Shown here piece by piece: positions 57,529 to 64,000 of a stretch of 64,000 bases of DNA. The notes under the pieces are model-generated. The model searched no databases. It was not told the DNA's origin and saw only the letters and a list, made by a program, of their open reading frames with translations. Both the position numbers and the translations under genes were made by a program. Numbering within the stretch: position 1 is the stretch's first letter; every line of letters starts with the position of its first letter. Origin of the DNA: Thermomonas sp. Lineage in GTDB: Bacteria; Pseudomonadota; Gammaproteobacteria; Xanthomonadales; Xanthomonadaceae. The stretch spans positions 267,007-331,006 of the forward strand of contig NZ_JAQSDO010000020.1 of assembly GCF_029945965.1 (NCBI RefSeq), in the 5' to 3' direction.

Positions 57529-58398
57529 ATGGGTATTCAGACATCTGCGATCAGCATCATCCTGCCAGCGCGTAATGAAGCGGCTGGCCTGGCCCTGACA
57601 TTGCCGCGCCTGCGGCAGATCTATCCGGATGCCGAGTTGATCGTGGTTGATGATGGCTCTACGGACGAGACCCTACAGGTGGCGGAGGCACACGGTGCGC
57701 GGGTTCTTCGCAGTCCGTATGGAATGGGCAACGGCGCCGCCATCAAGCGCGGTACGCGTGCGGCGACCGGCGACATTCTCGTCTTCATGGACGCCGACGG
57801 CCAGCACGACCCCGCCAATATTCCGGAATTGCTCGCGAAGCTGGAAGCCGGCTACGACATGGCGGTAGGTGCGCGCGCCCGCGGAGGCCAGGCCAACGCC
57901 GGGCGCAGTCTGGCTAATGCGTTTTACAACAGATTGGCCAGCTGGATGACCGGGCACAAGGTGCTGGATCTGACTTCGGGCTTTCGCGCCGTTAATGCGG
58001 GCAAGTTCCGCGAATTCCTGCACCTGCTTCCCAACGGCTTCAGCTACCCCACGACCAGCACCATGGCGTTCTTCCGCAGTGCCTATGCAGTGGCCTACGT
58101 CCCGGTTCCGGTGGCATCGCGAGTCGGCACTGGCAGCCATATCCGCCCCATCAGGGATGGCATCCGCTTCCTGTTGATCATCTTCAAGATCGCCACCCTG
58201 TATTCGCCGGTCAAGCTGTTCGCGCCAACCGCGTTGGCGTTCTTCGTGACCGGGATCGGATACTACGGATGGACCTTCTTCACTCAGCACCGGCTCACCA
58301 ACATGAGCATGCTGCTGTTCAGTGCTTCGGTCATTATCTTCCTGATCGGGTTGGTGTCAGAGCAGATCACTTCGCTGACTTATCGCAGGCATGACTGA
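57529..58398 (+). CDS. membrane GT2 glycosyltransferase, DPM1/polyprenyl-phosphate type
   Basis: 289 residues. The N-terminal GT-A domain is clear: SIILPARNEAAGLALTLPRL, ELIVVDDGSTDETL, GNGAAIKRGTRAA, and the metal motif FMDADGQHDPANIPELL. Two hydrophobic C-terminal helices (ALAFFVTGIGYYGW and LLFSASVIIFLIGLVS) anchor it in the inner membrane. It probably transfers a sugar to undecaprenyl phosphate. First gene of the plus-strand glycan block; overlaps the methyltransferase by 8 bases and is divergent from pilB. Confidence 0.88.
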   Translation: MGIQTSAISIILPARNEAAGLALTLPRLRQIYPDAELIVVDDGSTDETLQVAEAHGARVLRSPYGMGNGAAIKRGTRAATGDILVFMDADGQHDPANIPELLAKLEAGYDMAVGARARGGQANAGRSLANAFYNRLASWMTGHKVLDLTSGFRAVNAGKFREFLHLLPNGFSYPTTSTMAFFRSAYAVAYVPVPVASRVGTGSHIRPIRDGIRFLLIIFKIATLYSPVKLFAPTALAFFVTGIGYYGWTFFTQHRLTNMSMLLFSASVIIFLIGLVSEQITSLTYRRHD

Positions 58399-59140
58399 AG
58401 CGAACGTACTCCTGCGCAATCGGTTGCGTCAGGTCCTGGGGCCAATACTCGCTACACCGCTCCATCCCCAGTGGCTGATCGTCAAACACGGGCGTGAGCG
58501 AACTGATTGGGTGTCACGGCGTGCTGTCGGGATAGTCCTGGACATTGGCTGTGCCGATGGGAGTATTCGTAAATCATTGACGCGAATCAGCGAATACCAC
58601 GGCCTGGATTACCCGAGTACGGCCGAGGGTCTATATGGGACGCGTCCGGAGATATTCGGGGATGCCAGGAGGCTTCCTTTCCAGGACCGTTCATTCGATA
58701 CGGTCATGCTGCTAGATGTCCTGGAGCATGTCCCGGATCCCGAACTCGCATTGAATGAAGCCAGCCGGGTGTTGCGCCTGGGTGGGCATTTACTCCTCAC
58801 GATACCTTTCGCCTATCCGCTACATGACCAGCCGCATGATTATCAGCGTTTGACTGAACATGGCCTTGCACGCCGCATTCACCAGGCAGGCCTACACCTT
58901 GAGTTGATTCAGCCGGTCGGGCTAACAGCGGAAGTGGCATCAGCCAATTTATCGATGGCTCTTGCCCAAGGGGGGATTGATGCGATCACGAACAGGAGTT
59001 GGCGCATGCTCTGGCTGCCACTGCTTCCATTTGCAATTGTCTTGGTCAATGTATTGGGATGGTGCTTCGGCAGGATGTGGCCAACGCAACAAATGATGCC
59101 TGGAGCCTATTTCGTCGAAGCTGTACGCCTGAATGATTAA
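58391..59140 (+). CDS. class I SAM-dependent methyltransferase
   Basis: 249 residues. Methyltransf_11-type fold: VLDIGCADGSIRKSL (SAM motif I), YHGLDYPSTAEG, DARRLPFQDRSFDTVMLLDVLEHV (motifs II and III), and VLRLGGHLLLTIPF. The C-terminal 60 residues contain a hydrophobic stretch (LPLLPFAIVLVNVLGWCFG), suggesting membrane attachment. Overlap with both neighbours indicates one operon with the glycosyltransferases. The substrate is probably a glycan or lipid-linked sugar; not determined. Confidence 0.85.
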   Translation: MTEANVLLRNRLRQVLGPILATPLHPQWLIVKHGRERTDWVSRRAVGIVLDIGCADGSIRKSLTRISEYHGLDYPSTAEGLYGTRPEIFGDARRLPFQDRSFDTVMLLDVLEHVPDPELALNEASRVLRLGGHLLLTIPFAYPLHDQPHDYQRLTEHGLARRIHQAGLHLELIQPVGLTAEVASANLSMALAQGGIDAITNRSWRMLWLPLLPFAIVLVNVLGWCFGRMWPTQQMMPGAYFVEAVRLND

Positions 59141-60350
59141 ACCGGCTAGCGATCGACGTCCGCGCTTGTTGGTCCTCGCGTCCACTTATCCACGTTGGTT
59201 GGGCGACCCTGAGCCCGGGTTCGTGCATGAGCTGTCTCGACGCCTGACAGACAAGTTCGATGTCACCGTGCTTGGTCCGCATGCACCGGGCGCCGCGACT
59301 GAAGAAATGTTCGATGGCGTTCGCGTCATGCGTTATCGGTATGCGCCAATGCGGCTTGAAACCCTAGTGAACGATGGTGGCATCGTCACCAATCTGAAGC
59401 GGCACCGGTGGAAATGGTTTCTGCTGCCAGGTTTCCTGCTGATGCAGGCCTGGTCGACTTGGAGGTTGATCAGACAGTTCCGGCCCGATGTGGTGCATGC
59501 GCACTGGTTACTTCCGCAAGGTCTGATCGTCGCACTCATCGGCTTAATCGAGCCGCTGACGCCGCCGATGGTGGTCACGTCGCACGGGGCCGACCTGTTC
59601 GCGCTGCGGGCGAAGCCATTGCAGGTGCTCAAGCGATTTGTCGCTAGGCGAGCCGCAGCGCTGGCGGTCGTCAGCGCCGCGATGCGGGACGAACTCACGC
59701 GAATGGGTATCGATCTGGGCAAGGTCCATGTCGAACCGATGGGCGTGGATTTGAATGGCCGATTCTCGCCGGATCCCACCATCGAGCGTTCCCGAGACGA
59801 GATCCTCTTTGTTGGCCGTCTTGTGGAGAAGAAGGGCCTCCGGCATCTTGTCGAGGCGATGCCGGCGATCCTGCGCGTCCATCCCACGGCGCGGCTGACG
59901 ATCGTCGGATTCGGGCCCGAGGAGCAGGCCTGCCGCGAGCAGGTCAGGCAATTTGGCTTCGTCGACCGGGTGACATTTCTCGGCGCGGTGCCGCAGGATG
60001 GCTTGGCCCCGCTGTACCAACGAGCAGCGGTATTCGTGGCACCGTTCGTGCGCACACAGGGCGGCGACCAGGAAGGGCTGGGACTGGTGCTGATCGAGGC
60101 CGCGGGTTGCGGCTGTCCGATCGTCGCCGGTAATCTGCCGGCCGTGCGCGACGTGGTGAAGGACGAAACCATTGGCCTCCTCGTCCAATCGGACGACATC
60201 GCGGAGTTGGCGGGTGCAGTGTGCGCTGCGCTGGAGGTGCCCGTTACTGACCATGCTGTCGCTGAGAGGGTGCACGCAGTTCAGCACTTCGACTGGCGAA
60301 TGCGGGCAAAGGCCTACGCGGCTCTGCTCGGCGCCCAGGTGGCCGAATGA
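59133..60350 (+). CDS. GT4 family glycosyltransferase
   Basis: 405 residues, GT-B fold. The N-terminal Rossmann half begins PRLLVLASTYPRWLGDPEPG and has DVVHAHWLLPQG; the C-terminal half has EILFVGRLVEKKGLRHLVEA and the donor-site block QEGLGLVLIEAAGCGCPIVA. A retaining enzyme is expected. It overlaps the methyltransferase by 8 bases and the next GT4 gene as ATGA. Confidence 0.88.
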   Translation: MIKPASDRRPRLLVLASTYPRWLGDPEPGFVHELSRRLTDKFDVTVLGPHAPGAATEEMFDGVRVMRYRYAPMRLETLVNDGGIVTNLKRHRWKWFLLPGFLLMQAWSTWRLIRQFRPDVVHAHWLLPQGLIVALIGLIEPLTPPMVVTSHGADLFALRAKPLQVLKRFVARRAAALAVVSAAMRDELTRMGIDLGKVHVEPMGVDLNGRFSPDPTIERSRDEILFVGRLVEKKGLRHLVEAMPAILRVHPTARLTIVGFGPEEQACREQVRQFGFVDRVTFLGAVPQDGLAPLYQRAAVFVAPFVRTQGGDQEGLGLVLIEAAGCGCPIVAGNLPAVRDVVKDETIGLLVQSDDIAELAGAVCAALEVPVTDHAVAERVHAVQHFDWRMRAKAYAALLGAQVAE

Positions 60351-61372
60351 TGCGTGTCTGGTTGCCTACCATTCGCGCGGGAACCGGCGCTGATGTATTC
60401 ACCGAACGGCTGGCGGCAGCATTGCGCGCTCGAGATATTGAGGTCGACATCACTTGGTTCCCGGCCTGGTACGAGTTCCTGCCGGAACTGATGCGCCTGC
60501 ATCGCGTGCCGGAGGGTACCGATGTCATCCATGCGAACGGCTGGCTAGCCTTGCCCTTCGTGGGGCGTGGCATACCGGTGGTGGCCACCGTGCTCCATCT
60601 CGTGCACGATCCGGCCTACGCGCCCCATCGTTCCTTCGGCCAGACGCTTTACCATCGCTGGCACATCCGCTGGCGCGAGCAACGCGCTCTGCAGGGGAGC
60701 CAGGCCGTCACCGCGATCTCGGCCTATGTCGCTGGCACCGTGCGCTCTTTCTGCGGTCACGCCAACGTATTGGCAATCCCCAACTGGGTCGACACCACGC
60801 GGTACGTTCCAGATCCGGGTTACGTCCCGGACCCGGCTCGACCGTTCCGCTTGTTGATGGTCGGCAACCACAGTCGGCGCAAAGGGTTTGACCTTCTCCC
60901 GGGATTGGCTGTCGCGCTCGGTCCGCGTTTTGCATTGCGCTGCACGGGTGGATTGCGCGGCGTGAGCGTCGCCACGATGCCGGGCGTGCACATGCTCGGC
61001 CGGCTGACGGAGGATGAATTGGTCCGCGAGTACCAGCACTGCGACGCGGTGATCTCGCTGTCACGGTATGAGGGCTTCGGTTACACCGCGCTGGAAGGCA
61101 TGGCGTGCGGGAAGCCGGTCGTTGCGTTTCAAACCAGTGCGGTGACCGAGGTCGTCGATGATGGCGTCACCGGATTACTTGTGTCTGTCGACGATGTGCC
61201 CTCGTTTGCCGCGCGGTGTCGGCAACTGGAGAGCGATCGCGGGCTGGCGCGCCTGATGGGTATCGCAGGAAGGCAGCGCGCAATCGAGGTGTTCGGCGAG
61301 GCGGCTGCAATCGGTGCGTACCTGCGCGTTTACGCGGGACTGGTTGGTTGGCCCCTAATCAGCGGTGAATAA
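60347..61372 (+). CDS. GT4 family glycosyltransferase
   Basis: 341 residues. Starts MMRVWLPTIRAGTGADVFTE; GT-B fold with DVIHANGWLALPF, NHSRRKGFDLLPGL, and the donor-binding SLSRYEGFGYTALEGMACGK (Glu-x7-Glu pattern). Coupled to the upstream GT4 gene by ATGA. It converges on the next gene and overlaps it by 18 bases. Confidence 0.85.
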   Translation: MMRVWLPTIRAGTGADVFTERLAAALRARDIEVDITWFPAWYEFLPELMRLHRVPEGTDVIHANGWLALPFVGRGIPVVATVLHLVHDPAYAPHRSFGQTLYHRWHIRWREQRALQGSQAVTAISAYVAGTVRSFCGHANVLAIPNWVDTTRYVPDPGYVPDPARPFRLLMVGNHSRRKGFDLLPGLAVALGPRFALRCTGGLRGVSVATMPGVHMLGRLTEDELVREYQHCDAVISLSRYEGFGYTALEGMACGKPVVAFQTSAVTEVVDDGVTGLLVSVDDVPSFAARCRQLESDRGLARLMGIAGRQRAIEVFGEAAAIGAYLRVYAGLVGWPLISGE

Positions 61373-62428
61373 CGCCGCGAACGCGCGTTTGCTTTCGGCG
61401 TTGTAGTCACGTGGCAGCGGGTCTGGCCGCTGCTGCAGCAGCGACTGTTCTATGCCGCTCGCGATCGATGCTGCGTCTGGGTCCACCAGTACCGCCCGTC
61501 CGTGCGCGGCCTCGCGCAGCTCCGGGATATTGGTCGCCACCACCCTGGTGCCGCAGGCAAGTGCCTCCGCAACCGGCATGCCGTAGCCTTCGTAAATCGA
61601 CGGAAACACAAACGCATCGGCACCCGCGTACAGCGGTGGCAGGTCCGCATCGTCGACGAAGCCCAGGCGACGTATGCCGGGAATGCCCTGTTCCAGTTGG
61701 CGCGCCAGCCCGGACTGGCCCCAGCCCCCGGCCCCCGCCAGCACCAGCGTGTGGTCGCGCAGTCGTCCCGCGGCCTTCAATGCCAAAAACGCGTCGATCA
61801 GGGCACCGATGTTTTTTCGTGGCTCGAAGGTCGCCACGCTTAACAGATATGGGCCATTCAGGCCGTGCTTGGCGCGTACGCGATCAATTTCGTTCGGGTG
61901 TTGAACGCCAAAATGCGGTGCGATGCCGGGGTGCACAACAAGGTCAGCGCGACGGCCGGTATAACGGGCGAGTCTTGATGCGGTACCCGCAGAAATGGCG
62001 ACCACACGGGTGGCGCGCCGCACATCATGGCGCAAGAAGAGTGTGTGGGCGAGCCGGTTCGCTGGCGTCATGGTACGAGGCACTATGACATGGTTCAGGT
62101 CGTAGGCTACGCTTATCGAACGGAGGTTCTCAGGTAGCGAAGGTAGTAATGTCCGTGTACCCACGAACCAGTCCAGGCGATCATGGGCAATGAGGCTGGG
62201 AGCTAGATACTTAAGCCAAAAATATCCGCCGAGATGAGTAAGTTGCCATTCGTGCTGCCGCTCGATCCAGCGTTGCGATGGTAGTGCTACCGAAGGTGAA
62301 TACGGCGAGTAGGCAAAGAACTCGGCGTCAGGAAACGCGGCGTCCAATGTATGGCATAACTCTAGAACGTAGCGGCCTATGCCCGATAATTGCCCTGCCA
62401 ACGGACGGGCATCGATTCCGATCCTCAT
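61355..62428 (-). CDS. GT4 family glycosyltransferase
   Basis: 357 residues from ATG 62428. Begins MRIGIDARPLAGQLSGIGRY, the start typical of GT4 mannosyl- or rhamnosyltransferases, with LLSVATFEPRKNIGALIDAF and SIYEGYGMPVAEALACGTRV. Minus strand, ending 18 bases inside the convergent GT4 gene. In-frame extension to 62488 lies in the AT-rich spacer and is not used. Confidence 0.87.
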   Translation of the reverse strand: MRIGIDARPLAGQLSGIGRYVLELCHTLDAAFPDAEFFAYSPYSPSVALPSQRWIERQHEWQLTHLGGYFWLKYLAPSLIAHDRLDWFVGTRTLLPSLPENLRSISVAYDLNHVIVPRTMTPANRLAHTLFLRHDVRRATRVVAISAGTASRLARYTGRRADLVVHPGIAPHFGVQHPNEIDRVRAKHGLNGPYLLSVATFEPRKNIGALIDAFLALKAAGRLRDHTLVLAGAGGWGQSGLARQLEQGIPGIRRLGFVDDADLPPLYAGADAFVFPSIYEGYGMPVAEALACGTRVVATNIPELREAAHGRAVLVDPDAASIASGIEQSLLQQRPDPLPRDYNAESKRAFAALFTAD

Positions 62429-62453
62429 GTTGAAGCTCGCAGAATCTGTATAT

Positions 62454-63668
62454 TCATGAAAGCCAGTCGAGAACGGTTTCGAGAACAAAATTTCTTGCTC
62501 TTTCGATCCGGTGACGTGTTTCTCGAGCGATGGTGGACAGCAAATAGCGAAATGTAAAAACCGTGTGGTGTAGTGTGCGAAGTGTATGGGCTAGTATTGC
62601 GGCGTCCGCAACGTTTGAAGCCGCATAAATGTGCGTGTTTATGGTGGTTAGTAAATATCTTTCGGGTTTTAACGGCAGGCGTTTGGCCAAACGCAATTGA
62701 CGATTAATCGTCTGCTCCGAAATCGAATTGATCGACGCGATTCTCATGCAATCTGCACGCGTTTGTTCAATATCAGTGCTGGGCGCCACACGTATTGCTA
62801 GTGCAAGTTGACTCTCAATGTCGTCTTGTGGAGTCTTTCTTCGAAGATGAGCAGCTTGCAAGTAGCACTCATATGTGAGGAGCGAAAGTGACTTGACAGG
62901 AATATCGCCAAGCATGGCGTGAAACGGAATGGTATTTTCGGACAGGTATTGATTGGAGGCTGCGGGATTTTCACAGCCGAAAAAAGAAGCGCCATTACTG
63001 TGGTGAGAAACGCCTGCTACGCTTACGGGCTCATCGACCATGAGATAATCCCCTGCAACCGAGCTGATCGCGATCGCAGAATATATATCAGGGGTAATGG
63101 ATAGAAAGAAAGATCCGTTATTGACACGAGCAGAATTGACTAGGGAGATTTCCACAAAACCCCCGGTATAAAGCCAGGGGAGTTCCATGTAAGAAGCGCT
63201 ACCACGCAATAACTTTCCAAGCCAAGCTTGCCCATTCCGTCTTTCGACTTTTCGCCCAAGCGGAACAGACAGGCGATTTTCATTGCCTCCGGTCCCCGGC
63301 CAATAATAATGACACCAACGTGTTGTAATCGCTTTGCAGTCGGTTTGACCAATGAGTGCGCCAATTCGCTCCAATCCACCTGGTAGAAGTCCGTCGTCGT
63401 CGCCGAGGAAAGTAACCCAGCCATGAGTTACATGCGACAGCGCAAACTCCCAGTTGTGCGACATACTGATGCGGCGCCCAGTGTTGAGGTACCTGATGCG
63501 CGAGTCTCCGAAGGACTCCACCACCTGCCGGGTCTGATCCTGACTGAAATTATCACTGACGATGATTTGTACGTCATCGTAGTCCTGCTGGACGACGGTG
63601 CGCAGTGCATGGACCAAGGTATCGGCGCGTTCCCTGGTGGGAATGATTACGTTGATTCGAGGGCGCAT
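62454..63668 (-). CDS. GT2 family glycosyltransferase in AT-richer DNA
   Basis: 404 residues. The N-terminal GT-A domain reads NVIIPTRERADTLVHALRTV, IIVSDNFSQDQTRQVVE, RRISMSHNWEFALSH and TFLGDDDGLLPGGLERIG, with the Asp cluster as metal site. The C-terminal 200 residues are not recognised. Base composition and codon use are clearly more AT-rich than neighbouring genes (about half GC in lines sampled), a sign of transfer. 25 bases upstream of the GT4 gene on the same strand. Confidence 0.82.
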   Translation of the reverse strand: MRPRINVIIPTRERADTLVHALRTVVQQDYDDVQIIVSDNFSQDQTRQVVESFGDSRIRYLNTGRRISMSHNWEFALSHVTHGWVTFLGDDDGLLPGGLERIGALIGQTDCKAITTRWCHYYWPGTGGNENRLSVPLGRKVERRNGQAWLGKLLRGSASYMELPWLYTGGFVEISLVNSARVNNGSFFLSITPDIYSAIAISSVAGDYLMVDEPVSVAGVSHHSNGASFFGCENPAASNQYLSENTIPFHAMLGDIPVKSLSLLTYECYLQAAHLRRKTPQDDIESQLALAIRVAPSTDIEQTRADCMRIASINSISEQTINRQLRLAKRLPLKPERYLLTTINTHIYAASNVADAAILAHTLRTLHHTVFTFRYLLSTIARETRHRIERARNFVLETVLDWLS

Positions 63669-63699
63669 GTCGTCAGTGTGGCGGCTGCGAGCGAGCTTG

Positions 63700-64000
63700 T
63701 CAGCTCTGAATCGATTCTGGGACTCGCGACCTCTTGGATCGAAGTACAGCGGTCGCCGTCGCGCTTGCCATAACTACCAGACTCGCCGTCCCGGCCAATA
63801 GCAAGAGGCCGGAGAGGGTGCGAGGAAGGGGGGCAATAAAAATACGCGCGCAACCCGCGGTTACTCCTGCCGTCAAGGCCGCCGGCAATACGTCAAATTT
63901 GTACCACCGCGCCATCTCACGCGGCAGCAGTCGCCGGTGCATCAGCGGAATGCTGATCAGCACGTAGGCCAAGTTGAGCGCGACCCACATTATTGCGGCG
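63700..64000 (-). CDS. C-terminus of a polysaccharide flippase-like membrane protein (partial)
   Basis: Open to the right window edge; about 100 residues seen. At least three hydrophobic helices (ALNLAYVLISIPLMH, VLPAALTAGVTAGCA, LSGLLLLAGTASLVVMASATA) with RRLLPREMARWYKFDVL between them. This is the layout of the last helices of Wzx-type O-antigen or exopolysaccharide exporters. The family call is tentative because only the end is present. Confidence 0.6.
   Translation of the reverse strand, partial: AAIMWVALNLAYVLISIPLMHRRLLPREMARWYKFDVLPAALTAGVTAGCARIFIAPLPRTLSGLLLLAGTASLVVMASATATAVLRSKRSRVPESIQS

Noticed and set aside
61411-62088. 225-residue plus-strand frame opposite the GT4 gene
   Set aside because: Antisense to a GT4 gene with clear donor-site motifs.

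Overview
The window reads as a chromosomal piece of a GC-rich gammaproteobacterium of the Xanthomonadaceae/Lysobacteraceae type. The evidence is the Xps-style type II secretion operon in the order E-F-G-H-I-J-K-L-M-N-D with a lipoprotein secretin, the complete dcw cell-wall and division cluster followed by lpxC, dciA, an M23 peptidase gene and secA, and a pilB-pilC-pilD-coaE block. The genus cannot be settled from sequence reading alone.

Layout. 1-198: a 9-bp tandem repeat and the xps leader. 199-11038: type II secretion operon. 11035-12782: two GT-A type glycosyltransferase genes coupled to the end of that operon. 12773-15360 (minus): pyrF and ettA. 15495-17541: a YeiH-like transporter divergent from a YeiE-like LysR regulator. 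17611-24303: glyA, nrdR, ribD, ribE, a ribBX-type ribBA, ribH, nusB, thiL. 24268-26979 (minus): an SGNH hydrolase, yraN and lpoA, with rsmI divergent from lpoA. 27925-28866 (minus): a solitary integron-type integrase. 28968-29334: RNase P RNA. 29335-29844: repeat-rich spacer. 29845-46234: mraZ promoter and MraZ operator, then mraZ, rsmH, ftsL, ftsI, murE, murF, mraY, ftsW, murG, murC, ddl, ftsQ, ftsA, ftsZ and a terminator. 46391-52788: lpxC, dciA (minus), an M23 peptidase, secA, and a MutT-ThiE fusion. 52810-57420 (minus): coaE, pilD, pilC, pilB. 57529-64000: a polysaccharide or glycan gene block (glycosyltransferases, a methyltransferase, a flippase C-terminus) that becomes visibly AT-richer near 62.4-63.7 kb.

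Most of this is conserved housekeeping. Genes are packed tightly, with many NTGA stop/start overlaps that suggest translational coupling. The cell-wall genes supply lipid II and the divisome. PilD should process both the type IV pilins and the Xps pseudopilins. EttA, RsmI, RNase P and NusB serve translation and RNA metabolism.

The most unusual signal is that palindromic repeats of the kind normally found between genes sit in frame inside conserved genes. A perfect 22-bp hairpin with the core GGGGTCAGAGTG lies inside thiL, and the same core recurs three times between coaE and pilD. A 66-nt C-rich/G-rich nested palindrome lies inside murF, and a relative lies after ftsZ. murE ends in a 2 x 17-residue tandem duplication. 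Other points are the lone integron integrase next to rnpB with no visible cassettes, a probable CTG start for the MutT-ThiE fusion overlapping the secA stop, and a 142-nt palindrome splitting xpsF from xpsG.
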